NCBI RefSeq assembly: GCF_010994275.1
Contig: NZ_WMCD01000007.1
Span: forward strand, 62,001-126,000
DNA from: Cyclobacterium jeungdonense
GTDB lineage: Bacteria > Bacteroidota > Bacteroidia > Cytophagales > Cyclobacteriaceae
Direction of reading: 5' to 3'
DNA: 64,000 nucleotides
This document shows, piece by piece, positions 52,093 through 60,979 of the stretch. The position numbers were made by a program, and so were the translations under genes. The notes below the pieces were generated by a model, which was given only the letters and a program-made list of their open reading frames with translations, made no database searches and was not told the DNA's origin. Every line of letters starts with the position of its first letter. The stretch's first letter is position 1.

Positions 52093-53285
52093 TAGATTTT
52101 GAAGTTTATGATTAGTGAGCAAACACTGGGAGCTTTGGCTGTCAGATCGATCCCGGTTCCACTTGAAAAGTTCAGGAACAGGAATCATTTTTCAGGCCTG
52201 TAGCTCCGTGGTAAAAGGTTGATTTTGCCCATAGGGGCAATCAAGAAAAGCAAGCTGCTTGATACACGGGATTTCTTCCGAAGCAGTATGGTCAAATTTG
52301 ACCATAGCAACGAAGGAACCGTTTGAAATGGTAGGTCATGAGCAGCTTTGAGGGGGTTTAGGAGCTGTTTTCCAGATTCATTGCAGGCTTGGGTTTACTT
52401 TTTTTAAGGGTTACAATCTGATTAAAACCAGATTTATAAGTTTTTAAAAACCTGTTCATCTCCAAAAGATTCCTAATTAACCTTACTACCTAGCCTTCCA
52501 AAAAAGAAAGATTCTCCAGGATTAGTGTCAATCTTGAAATGCAATCAAAAGATTCAGGCCTTGTCACCCGTTTCTTATGAACGGATACCTATTGAAATTC
52601 CGAAAAATGAGGGAATTCCAACTACTGATTTCACCCGAATCATGCAAAAATTTCAGCAAAAAGGCCGGAAATCGTCAAAAACAGACCTTGATAGGAAGCT
52701 AGCATAGGATAAATATAACCATCCTATGTATTTTTAAGCCTGCTTTTGATACCGATTCTGACCGGAATGGTGCAAACCAAGCCGATTTCGGGTTTAAGGT
52801 TAGGTAGAAAGCCGTTAATCAACGTACATTATTCCTGGCAATTGGTTAGAAAACGCATTTCTTCTTTTCAAAACCTGATGCCTGATAATAAAACATGTAC
52901 GAAATTAATTCGAATACAAATTTAATAACTAAATTTAAGACTAATTCGAAATATTTCCTATATCCCAAGGTTTAAATAAAAATTAATTTTTCGTTACCCA
53001 AGCGGTAAAAAATCCATCTCCTACTATCCTGCTCTTCCTTAAGCTCTTGCGGAAAGCTACTGGTATTTGGTCTCAAACCCTTTCCTTAAAGATCGAATTT
53101 TTTGTTTCTTCCTCAGGCGTTTAATTCCCTTGTTTAAACTTTATAAGGGATCTAGCATCGATTCCAATTTTCGGAGAGCAGCACGCCACAGCAATTGACA
53201 GTGCGAAAAAATAAAATCTTAGCCCATTTCGAGGCATCCCGGCATGCGAGCGTTGAATCCAATCAGTAAAAAGGGGATAGCGTGC
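52093..53285. other. Long gene-free regulatory region upstream of susC (locus B)
   Basis: No gene was found in these 1.2 kb. Recognisable are a hairpin TTGCCC/GGGCAA at 52225-52240 and the 20-bp palindrome at 52287-52306. A 61-codon plus-strand frame at 52525 has no family features. The part beyond 52900 is A+T-rich. The length suggests loss of a regulator gene or a long leader. Confidence 0.5.
52287..52306. promoter_or_regulatory. Perfect 20-bp palindrome upstream of susC (locus B)
   Basis: TATGGTCAAATTTGACCATA is self-complementary over its whole length. The TGGTC/GACCA half-sites are of the type recognised by dimeric repressors, for example GntR/FadR-like proteins. It lies 195 bp upstream of the start codon of susC. 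No regulator gene is adjacent. Confidence 0.65.
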
Positions 53286-55607
53286 TCAGGTTTTGGTTAG
53301 GGTCTCTTCCAGATTATAAAGGGCTACAATTACCTGCATCAATGCAGCTGTTCTTTCCGGTGCCGCGGCTTCCTTTTGGGGAGATTCTCCCACAGCCAGC
53401 AGATTCTTTGCTTCTTGTGGATCCTCCTTATAGTGTTCCGATTCTTCCTGAAAAAAGTTCAGGAGCGCAGTCCTTTCCTCGTCTTTGGGAAACCGACACA
53501 AAACACGGATGAAGGCTTCCTCTATGGCTTCTTCCGGGGAGCTGTGGGTTGTAATCAGGTTTTCCGCCATAACCCTGGAAGCTTCCAAAACCATAGGGTC
53601 GTTAAGCAAAGCCAGAGCTTGCAATGGAGTATTGGTTCGGTTACGGCTTACCTGACAAATATCCCGGTTGCTGCCATCAAAAATCAATAAGGAGGGTGGC
53701 GGAAGGGTTAATTTGATAAAGGTATAAATACCTCTCCGATAGAGTTTATCTCCCTTATCTTGACGATAAACGTTCAGTTCTCCCCTTCCAGAACTGGATG
53801 CTTCCCATAAACCTTCAGGCTGATAGGGTTTCACGCTGGGTCCCCCGATTTCCGGAACCAGCAGTCCACTGCTGGAGAGCATGTAATCGCGAATCAATTC
53901 AGCATGAAGGCGCAAACGGGGATAACGGGCCAGATAAACGTTATCTGGGTCCTTTTCCAGATGTTCAGGTTGAATAACAGCAGATTGCCGGTATGTAGCA
54001 GAGGTAACCAGAACTTTGATAAGTCGCTTGATATCCCAACCGTTTTCCCGAAAATCTACGGCCAGCCAATCCAGTAATTCAGGATGCGTAGGTAGTTTTC
54101 CCTGCATGCCAAAATCACCCGCCGACGGAACCAGCCCCTGACCGAAAATTTCCTGCCAAATCAAATTAACAAATACCCGCGAGGTAAGCGGATGGTCCTC
54201 TGCCAAAGCCCATTGAATCAAGCCCAATCGATTTGGGGGCAAATCGGAATCAAATGGTTTGATAACAGCAGGTGTAGCGGCAGTCAAGGGGTCACCTGTC
54301 GGTGCATCGTACACTCCCCGGTTCAGCACATGCGTGGGCCGGATGGAATCCTGCAAGTCTTTCATAATGGAAACGGCCACTTTGGCGGTGTCCGGATGAT
54401 TGACAAAGGATAAAATCCCCTGGGTATCTTCTTCCTCTACCCAAATCAAAGGGGTTTTTGCCCTTACTGGAGAACCAGCTCCGCCTTCAAAACCTTTCTC
54501 CGGGGTATTATTAAAAAAAGCATACAGGCTAAAATAGTCCTGCTGAGAAACCGGGTCGTACTTATGATCGTGACACTGGGCGCATTCCATGGTTATGCCT
54601 AGCGTTACCTTACTGAAGGTATTGGTTTTGTCAAGCACATACTCTACCCGGTATTCCTCATCAATTACTCCTTCTTCTTCTGTAATTTTATGGTTGCGGT
54701 TAAAGGCGGTGGCCAGCAATTGTTCTTTGGTTGGCTCCGGAAGCAAATCACCAGCAAATTGCCAGGTCAAAAACGTGTCGTATGATAAATTTTGGTTGAA
54801 GGCATGAATAACCCAATCCCGATAGGGCCACTGGGTCCGGATGTTGTCATTTTGATAACCAAATGAATCTGCATATCGGGAAATATCCAGCCAGAGAAGT
54901 GCCATTTTTTCTCCATAAGCCGGCTTTTCCAGGTAATAATCAACCATTTCCTCCCAGGTCCGTTCCCCTCCAACGAAGCTTTTTACCTCATCGGTACTTG
55001 GAGGAAGCCCGGTGAGGTCCAAACTAAGACGTTTCAATTGGTAGGCCCTTTCTGCCTCCGGATTGGGTTGCAGTCCCATGGAACTCATATTATCAAACAC
55101 AAATTTGTCGATGGGGTGCGAAGACCATCCGGGATGATTGTTTTCGGGTGGGGTATGTTTTTGGGGAGGGACAAAGGCCCAATGGGTTTCGTATTCCGCC
55201 CCTTGTTGAATCCACTTGCGGATGAGTTGTTTATCACGCTCGGAAAGCTTCAGGTTGGACTCGGGGGGAGGCATCATTTGATCTGGCTCCTCAGATGAGA
55301 TTCGGCTAAAAACCATTGATTTCCTGAGACTTCCGGGTACAACGGCATGGTTTTCAGGGTTTTCTTTTAAGGCTGCGTAAGCGCCTTCTTCGTTGTCCAG
55401 CCGTAAACCTGCCTCTCTCTTATTCGCATCCGGACCATGGCAGGCAAAACAATTATCCGATAAGATGGGCCGGATATGAAAATTATAACTTACTTGTTCA
55501 GGGATTTTCTCGCTGATTTCCGCTTCCCCACAGGCGTAAACCAATACACCGGCGAAAAGTGGAAACAAAATGCCTGTAAGAAGGTAGGAATCCTTTTTTA
55601 ACTTCAT
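53286..55607 (-). CDS. PSCyt1-DUF1549-DUF1553 (planctomycete-type cytochrome) lipoprotein
   Basis: The protein is 773 residues with lipobox YAC (Cys 26). The N-terminal cytochrome-like domain has C53-F-A-C-H and the family motif DANKREAGLRLD. DUF1549 follows (about 165-370: PIDKFVFDNM, RLSLDLTGLPPS, LLWLDISRYADSFGYQND, QFAGDLLP, RNHKITEEEGVIDEEYRVEY) and contains a second haem site C342-A-Q-C-H. DUF1553 completes it (about 460-720: NRLGLIQWALAEDHPLTSRVFVN, RDICQVSRNRTNTPLQALALLNDP). The usual concanavalin-like insert is missing, giving a shorter than typical protein. The families are hallmark planctomycete proteins, found in Bacteroidota near sulfatases; function is unproven. It is upstream of locus B on the same strand. 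Confidence 0.9.
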   Translation of the reverse strand: MKLKKDSYLLTGILFPLFAGVLVYACGEAEISEKIPEQVSYNFHIRPILSDNCFACHGPDANKREAGLRLDNEEGAYAALKENPENHAVVPGSLRKSMVFSRISSEEPDQMMPPPESNLKLSERDKQLIRKWIQQGAEYETHWAFVPPQKHTPPENNHPGWSSHPIDKFVFDNMSSMGLQPNPEAERAYQLKRLSLDLTGLPPSTDEVKSFVGGERTWEEMVDYYLEKPAYGEKMALLWLDISRYADSFGYQNDNIRTQWPYRDWVIHAFNQNLSYDTFLTWQFAGDLLPEPTKEQLLATAFNRNHKITEEEGVIDEEYRVEYVLDKTNTFSKVTLGITMECAQCHDHKYDPVSQQDYFSLYAFFNNTPEKGFEGGAGSPVRAKTPLIWVEEEDTQGILSFVNHPDTAKVAVSIMKDLQDSIRPTHVLNRGVYDAPTGDPLTAATPAVIKPFDSDLPPNRLGLIQWALAEDHPLTSRVFVNLIWQEIFGQGLVPSAGDFGMQGKLPTHPELLDWLAVDFRENGWDIKRLIKVLVTSATYRQSAVIQPEHLEKDPDNVYLARYPRLRLHAELIRDYMLSSSGLLVPEIGGPSVKPYQPEGLWEASSSGRGELNVYRQDKGDKLYRRGIYTFIKLTLPPPSLLIFDGSNRDICQVSRNRTNTPLQALALLNDPMVLEASRVMAENLITTHSSPEEAIEEAFIRVLCRFPKDEERTALLNFFQEESEHYKEDPQEAKNLLAVGESPQKEAAAPERTAALMQVIVALYNLEETLTKT

Positions 55608-55762
55608 GGGAAGAATGAATTCATTATTCGTTCAAATTACAATCTATCCTGCAAATAACCAATTCCGTACATGTAAAATACGGCTCCTCATGTACTTTGG
55701 AAAATATTCGACAAGTGTATTAAATTCCCAGGAATTATAAAAGTGCCCTTTATTTAGAAACC

Positions 55763-57298
55763 TCACTCCCCCAAAGCCGAATACCTCCACCGGGAATTAG
55801 AAGAAGGGACATGCTCGGCCGCCACAATGGCTTCCATCTCTTGAAGGATACCGGGGTTTTCGTCGGCAACATCATTCATTTCCAGGGGATCAGTGGATAA
55901 GTCAAACAAGGCCCATTCCGAATTACCTTCATGAATGGATAGCCGCATTGCCTTCCAATTACCCATTCTCACCGCCATCTGTCCCCCGTAAGAAGGAAAC
56001 TCCCAATACAGAAATGCATGTTCCTGCTGCTTTTCACCTTTCAGTGTCGGCAAAAAGCTGATCCCATCAGAATCAAAGGGAGCTTCAACTTCAGCAATTT
56101 CCGCCAGGGTAGGCATGACATCGTAAAATACGGAAACGTGATCCGTTTCTGTTCCTGCCTCAATTTCGGCTGGCCAGGAAGCAATCATGGGCACCCGAAT
56201 ACCTCCTTCGTAGAGAAATCCCTTTCCATACCCTCTTTCTTCCCTAAATTTTCCGGCACTGTTAAACCAGGGTGAATCCGTCCCTCCATTGAAGGTAGGG
56301 CCGTTATCCGAAGTGAAAATGATCAGGGTATTTTCATACACTCCCTGCTCTTTAAGTTGCTGAATAAGTGCCCCAACCTGTTCGTCCAGGTAGCTGACCA
56401 TCGCTGCATAGGTAGCCCGGGGATGTTGGGTGGGAAAATAAGAATGTTCTCCCAGATAAGGTTCTTCCTCTCCAAACTTTTCCACATAATGGTCTATCCA
56501 CCGTTTGGGTGCCTGCAGGGGCACGTGCGGAATAGGTGTAGCCCAATAAAGGAAAAACGGCTTTTTCCGCTTTTGGCCGACAAAATCCTGAATGCGCGAA
56601 AACATAAGCTCAGGGGCGTAATCCGTCAGGAAATAATTGTCATAACTTTCGGGATCACTTGGGTCAGCCCCTTCCGGTAGTTTGGTGTTTGGCGGAACCG
56701 TATCATTATCCAGGTAAACACGCCGGTCATTTTCCCAAAGGTGTACCGGATACAAAGTATGAGCCTGCCGCTGGCAATTGTAACCGTAGAAATAATCGAA
56801 ACCCTGTTGATTGGGTACTCCTACTGTATGGGGAGCTCCCAGTCCCCATTTACCAACAATTGCCGTAGTATATCCAGCACTTTGCAATAAGGTTCCTATG
56901 GTGGTGGTGCCCTCGGCAATGGGACGCTGCCCCTCGAGGGTACTGTCTGCAAGCATGGCCCGATAGTCCCAGACCTCTCCCCTTTCCGCCCATTCATCGT
57001 TCCCCCTTACCTGTGCCCGACCACTGTGCTGCCCTGTCAGCAAAACGGCACGGGCAGGGGCACAAACTGGAGAACCCGAATAATGCTGGGTGAAAAGCAT
57101 GCCGGAAGCGGCCAAGGCGTCGATATGGGGCGTCTCAATTTTTTCCTGCCCGTAACATCCCAAATCACCATAACCCAAATCATCTGCCAATATGTAAATA
57201 ATATTGGGCGGAGATGCGGGACGTGACGTTTCAGAAGAACAAGCAATGGCCAGACTTACAAACAAGGTGGTGGTCAGGGAAGTAAAATTGATTTTCAT
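55763..57298 (-). CDS. Family S1 sulfatase, predicted lipoprotein
   Basis: The protein is 511 residues from the ATG at 57298; a TTG seven codons upstream lies in the leader repeat and is not used. The signal peptide has a lipobox (LAIAC, Cys 20), so it is membrane-anchored. Motifs are NIIYILADDLGYGDLGCYG, C79-A-P-A-R (Ala instead of Ser/Thr in the fourth place), GKWGLGAPH, WATPIPHVPLQAP, FTSDNGPTFNGG and GGIRVPMIASWP. The ATG is directly preceded by leader repeat copy 2, as for the PhoD gene. It is 155 bp upstream of the PSCyt1 gene on the same strand. Confidence 0.92.
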   Translation of the reverse strand: MKINFTSLTTTLFVSLAIACSSETSRPASPPNIIYILADDLGYGDLGCYGQEKIETPHIDALAASGMLFTQHYSGSPVCAPARAVLLTGQHSGRAQVRGNDEWAERGEVWDYRAMLADSTLEGQRPIAEGTTTIGTLLQSAGYTTAIVGKWGLGAPHTVGVPNQQGFDYFYGYNCQRQAHTLYPVHLWENDRRVYLDNDTVPPNTKLPEGADPSDPESYDNYFLTDYAPELMFSRIQDFVGQKRKKPFFLYWATPIPHVPLQAPKRWIDHYVEKFGEEEPYLGEHSYFPTQHPRATYAAMVSYLDEQVGALIQQLKEQGVYENTLIIFTSDNGPTFNGGTDSPWFNSAGKFREERGYGKGFLYEGGIRVPMIASWPAEIEAGTETDHVSVFYDVMPTLAEIAEVEAPFDSDGISFLPTLKGEKQQEHAFLYWEFPSYGGQMAVRMGNWKAMRLSIHEGNSEWALFDLSTDPLEMNDVADENPGILQEMEAIVAAEHVPSSNSRWRYSALGE

Positions 57299-57386
57299 CT
57301 GTTTATAATTTTTTTTCAACGGTCAGATGGAATCTCGCATGCTTGATAATCATCCCTCTGTGTGTCGATCTCGTCATGCTCGATTT
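57299..57386 (-). repeat. Leader repeat, copy 2, abutting a sulfatase start codon
   Basis: It is almost identical to copy 3 (60042-60129): a handful of substitutions over about 88 bp and no indels. In coding direction it ends with the A-run, TTATAAACAG and the ATG at 57298. It fills most of the 127 bp between the PhoD stop and the sulfatase start. Confidence 0.88.
57303..57377 (-). other. Possible 24-codon upstream reading frame in leader repeat copy 2
   Basis: A 75-nt frame starts at the ATG at 57375-57377 and stops (TAA) four bases before the sulfatase ATG. The peptide starts MTRSTHRGM and ends HARFHLTVEKKL. Confidence 0.35.
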
Positions 57387-57425
57387 TATCATCGTTTTCT
57401 GTTCGGTACGAAAATAGGGATTTTT

Positions 57426-60041
57426 TCAAGCTTTCAGAGGGAGGGGATTAACCCATAGTGATTTTTCTTTTTGAGCATCCAGTGCCAATCCAGAAAAAAC
57501 CTGTTCCCGGTTTCCTTGATCTTCCCAAACGCGTACCAGGTAGTTGGATTTCTTGAATATTTTTGGCCGAAACCTGTTCTCCCCTACTCTTAATGAATAA
57601 ACCAGTTCGCCCGAATTTTCATCTATTACCTGAACGATCGGGCGATGACACTCACTCAGGTCCAGTTCTGGCAGCGTACCTATCGATGCCTTGGCGTAAT
57701 TGTCTTGTTGGGTAATCGTTACCGGCCACCCATTGTATTGCCCGTTGGGGTTCTTTTCGGGATCCACGTACCTTGGCCAGCATTCAATCCGAATATTTTT
57801 TTGGATTTTATCAAAGGTGACCATCCCATAGCCAGTAGCCCGGTCATAAATTAAAGCTGGTTCTCTCCCTGTAATATGTGGATTTGCCACTGCATGAACG
57901 GTTATTTTGTTTCCAAAACCATCTTCAAAATTACCGGTGTAATCCGGTCGTCCGGGCAATGGTGCATGTCCGGCAGGCACCTCCGGCCACCAACGCCTGG
58001 GGAAAAGGTTATTCAACGCAGGTCCGGCAAAGGCGAATCCGGCATCACCATGCTCCTCAACTCCATAATGAACCACGGATGCCAGGTGTTGATCACCTGC
58101 CACATGAAGGGCGAAGGCTTTTCGGATAATCCGTAGGGCTTCATCTCTCCCCTTTTGGGGCCAGCCGTTTGAATCCATATCCGTAGTAGGGGCATCGCCA
58201 GATACGTATTCTCCAGGTTTGGGTATAGGTAATTTGGGAACAATACTATCAATGATGCTGCCTTTGGGCAAAGTGGCCACGGTACAAAAATTGGTCTGAG
58301 ATATCACTGCTTTCATTTCTGTACCCTGACTCCAATCCGAAGACCAATGTTTCAGAAATTTGAGCTGCCTTTCGCCCAGCAACTCCGCATCGATATCATA
58401 ATGCGCCTTGATATCAAATTCCGGATTTTGAATGAAGCCATTGAGTACTTTGGCCTCTTCGGGCAACACATTTTTCGGAGCGGATTTAAATTTTCTATCT
58501 TCCAGAATCGCAAAGCTAACTCCTCCGTAGAGCCAATCGGTATAATAAGTCGTAATCCCTTGTTTTACCGGCGTAGGGTCGTACGGATCGGGCAAATGAC
58601 CTGTTTGGGTAAGCTGCACCATATTCACCCATTCGGGAGGCATTTTATACCCTCCCTGATCCTGGGCCACATATCCCCATCCTTCGTCCGTAGGCGCTGA
58701 CTTTCCGGCTTCGCCCCAGACGTTTCCGTGATACACGTCGTGGTCGTCCGGGATAAAGGCACTGGGGATGTGGCGGAAGATTTCCCGGTAGGACCAACCA
58801 AACATATACCATTTGCGCAAGTAATCCAGACTGGATTTTTTAAGCGGAGAAGTCTGGATACCAAAACCTCCGGTGCTTTCGTAAAACTGATCACCAAGAA
58901 AGACGGCCAGATCCGGTTGGTGTTTCGGTACATGAATACTGACCTCCTGATCGGGGAAGCCATAATCCGCATTACAGCTGAAAACCGCCATTTTCACCTT
59001 TTCTTCGGAAGCAGGTTCCCGGGCGATGGTACCTTCGTAAAAATAGGATTGCCTGCCTGATTTCAGCGGCAGGTCCAGTTTAACCCTGTAAGGAACGGCT
59101 TGTTCGGCATTCCAGTTTTCCTGCCGGAAATGTACCACCCGGCCAAGGGTATCCGGTTTGGCTTGTTGGAGCGAGGTCCATTGACCGTCCTTCTTTACTT
59201 GTAGGCGTACCTCCATGCCTGCTACCTGATCTACCGGCGCCAGCTGGGCGGCAAGTTTTAAAATACCACGGTGAAGCGTATACTGAGCAAAACAAATAGG
59301 TCCAAATACCTGTGTTTCATTTCCAACGATCTTGTCTCCAGAAATTTGCCAATCGGAAAAGGCGACTGAAGGCCTTTCGGTAGCATCCCCCGGAAAATGG
59401 GTAATTAAGGCAAGGTTGCCTTCCCAGTTCGCTCCGGGTTGGTTGAATGACAGAATGCCCAACAGTTTCCCATTTTCCGAATTCAAGGCTTTAAGTTGGA
59501 TCTCGTTACCTGTTCCTTCCAGGTGAAGGGTAATTTCGGAGTCGAGGGAGATTTTTTGAGTACCGGTTTTTTCACCAATAAACAGGTGTCCCTGCCCGTT
59601 GATGCCTGCATCCAGCCCCTGGCCAAAAACCGCTGCAGAGCGGTAATCGGTAAATTTTCCTTTAGCTGCCATGCGAAAACCGGCATACGCTTCCTCAAGA
59701 CCTTTGGCTTCTGGATTGAGCCATTCCATCTTCACCTGTAGGGAAAAGTTTCCGGATTCGGATCCTAATTGATGGGTAAGGCTATGCAAGGAACGGTTTT
59801 TGTCGGAGATCACGCAAACGGCACGTCCTTGCTGAATTTCCCAATCTTGAAGTCGGTTTCCCCAGTATTCCGGCCCCACCCATGGCATATCAGGCCATTG
59901 CTGCCAGGTACTTTGAAAAGTAGCCAAGGTTAAATTCCTATTGGATTTTGGAGCAATGGCGAAACTGGAGGATGCGCTTACGAGTAAATGGGGTGTAATG
60001 GATCCGAGTGCAATTGCTTTTACTACATGTCTTCTTTTCAT
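57426..60041 (-). CDS. PhoD-like alkaline phosphatase/phosphodiesterase family protein
   Basis: The protein is 871 residues. The N-terminus MKRRHVVKAIALGSITPHLL is of twin-arginine type (RR). Residues about 40-240 form a beta-rich module that looks like a lectin-like or DUF1961-type domain (GFRMAAKGKFTDYRSAAVF, GHLFIGEKTGTQ). The metallophosphatase part starts near 345: VKMAVFSCNADYG, AVFLGDQFYES (metal Asp 384), AFIPDDHDVYHGNVWGEAG (Asp/His, 431-440) and ALHVAGDQHLASVVHYG (about 665). These are PhoD-family metal ligands. It probably hydrolyses phosphomono- or diesters in the periplasm. The start codon is defined by leader repeat copy 3. Confidence 0.85.
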   Translation of the reverse strand: MKRRHVVKAIALGSITPHLLVSASSSFAIAPKSNRNLTLATFQSTWQQWPDMPWVGPEYWGNRLQDWEIQQGRAVCVISDKNRSLHSLTHQLGSESGNFSLQVKMEWLNPEAKGLEEAYAGFRMAAKGKFTDYRSAAVFGQGLDAGINGQGHLFIGEKTGTQKISLDSEITLHLEGTGNEIQLKALNSENGKLLGILSFNQPGANWEGNLALITHFPGDATERPSVAFSDWQISGDKIVGNETQVFGPICFAQYTLHRGILKLAAQLAPVDQVAGMEVRLQVKKDGQWTSLQQAKPDTLGRVVHFRQENWNAEQAVPYRVKLDLPLKSGRQSYFYEGTIAREPASEEKVKMAVFSCNADYGFPDQEVSIHVPKHQPDLAVFLGDQFYESTGGFGIQTSPLKKSSLDYLRKWYMFGWSYREIFRHIPSAFIPDDHDVYHGNVWGEAGKSAPTDEGWGYVAQDQGGYKMPPEWVNMVQLTQTGHLPDPYDPTPVKQGITTYYTDWLYGGVSFAILEDRKFKSAPKNVLPEEAKVLNGFIQNPEFDIKAHYDIDAELLGERQLKFLKHWSSDWSQGTEMKAVISQTNFCTVATLPKGSIIDSIVPKLPIPKPGEYVSGDAPTTDMDSNGWPQKGRDEALRIIRKAFALHVAGDQHLASVVHYGVEEHGDAGFAFAGPALNNLFPRRWWPEVPAGHAPLPGRPDYTGNFEDGFGNKITVHAVANPHITGREPALIYDRATGYGMVTFDKIQKNIRIECWPRYVDPEKNPNGQYNGWPVTITQQDNYAKASIGTLPELDLSECHRPIVQVIDENSGELVYSLRVGENRFRPKIFKKSNYLVRVWEDQGNREQVFSGLALDAQKEKSLWVNPLPLKA

Positions 60042-60129
60042 CTGTTTATATTTTTTTTTCAGCGGTCAGATGGAATCTCGCATGCCCGATAATCATCCCT
60101 CTGTGTGTCGATCTCGTCATGCTCGATTT
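60042..60129 (-). repeat. Leader repeat, copy 3, abutting the PhoD start codon
   Basis: It ends in coding direction with A9, TATAAACAG and the ATG at 60041. Copy 4 follows immediately in tandem on its 5' side. Confidence 0.88.
60046..60120 (-). other. Possible 24-codon upstream reading frame in leader repeat copy 3
   Basis: The 75-nt frame (ATG at 60118-60120, TAA at 60046-60048) encodes MTRSTHRGM and ends HARFHLTAEKKI, stopping four bases before the PhoD ATG. Confidence 0.35.
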
Positions 60130-60222
60130 CATGTGTTTTTAGTTTGCTTTTCAAAGGTCACATGGAATCTCGCATGCTTTATAATCATCCCTCCGTGGGT
60201 CGCTTAGGTCATGCTCGATTTC
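60130..60222 (-). repeat. Leader repeat, copy 4, tandem and degenerate
   Basis: It keeps GGAATCTCGCATGC, ATAATCATCCCTC and GGTCATGCTCGATTTCA on the plus strand but has a changed A-run and a stop two codons into the upstream frame. Its own ATG equivalent (60130-60132 on the minus strand) opens into copy 3, not into a gene. It starts eight bases after the stop of the SusD fragment. Confidence 0.75.
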
Positions 60223-60229
60223 ATAATAA

Positions 60230-60931
60230 TTACTCTGCCAAATTTGGGTTTATATTGGTTTCAGATTCAGGAATGGGCCATTGATCATCGATTCCCGGCC
60301 GGAAATTTTTAGTGGTGACATACCACCTGGACTGCGGGTCCAGTTTAATTGACGTGGTTGGATATCGTTCCGAATCCGGAAAGGGAGCTCCCCAAAAATC
60401 ACCATTTAAAACTTCATTTCCAATTTCCCATCTAAAAATGTCCCATAATCGGGTACCTTCAAATGCCAATTCTATCCTTCGTTCTCTTCGTAAAATTTCA
60501 CGAAGGACATTTGGATTCGTTTCTGTTATAGGAGGTAAATTTACTGATTCTCTTCCTCTGACCAGGTTAATTGTTTGATCCAGTAATTCCTGCGTTATGC
60601 CATTACCAGCTTCAAGTTCCGCCTCAAGATAGCTGAGTAAAACTTCAGCATAGCGAATGATCGGAATGTTTCCGCCATAGTCATTACGCAGGTTGCCACT
60701 AAACGATTCATCAAAATATTTTCTAAACCCAAATCCGGTACGGGTAGCTTGTTTGGAATAGGTTAATTGATCCACGGTTTGAGTTGAATCAGGATGGCAT
60801 ACATATCTCCTTCCTTGAAAAGTAGATTCATTCCAAATAAATGTGTCTTTAAAGCGCTGATCCCAGTTGGCACCCATGTCCTGCTGGATGAACTTGGATT
60901 TCTTTAAAGCGGGCAGGGTAAAATGTTTCAT
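60230..60931 (-). pseudogene. C-terminal half of a SusD/RagB protein
   Basis: Of the usual 480-520 residues only 233 remain. They contain the late SusD region: IPIIRYAEVLLSYLEAELEAGNG, LRRERRIELAFEGTRLWDIFRWE and the ending WPIPESETNINPNLAE. The lipoprotein signal, the first TPR helices and the whole SusC partner are absent. It lies 48 bp after the FecR stop on the same strand, exactly where an intact system would have susC. A deletion from just after fecR into susD explains the arrangement. Confidence 0.85.
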
Positions 60932-60979
60932 TTGGCGATGGGAATTTTATCCTGCTTTTTGTTTTTTTCTCATAGGCAA

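Noticed and set aside
52525..52707. 61-codon open frame upstream of susC (locus B)
   Set aside because: No start-site context, no recognisable motif, and such frames are expected by chance in 1.2 kb.
57298..57319. Longer sulfatase start at a TTG inside the leader repeat
   Set aside because: The ATG at 57298 begins the lipoprotein signal peptide and lines up with the ATGs that follow the other repeat copies.
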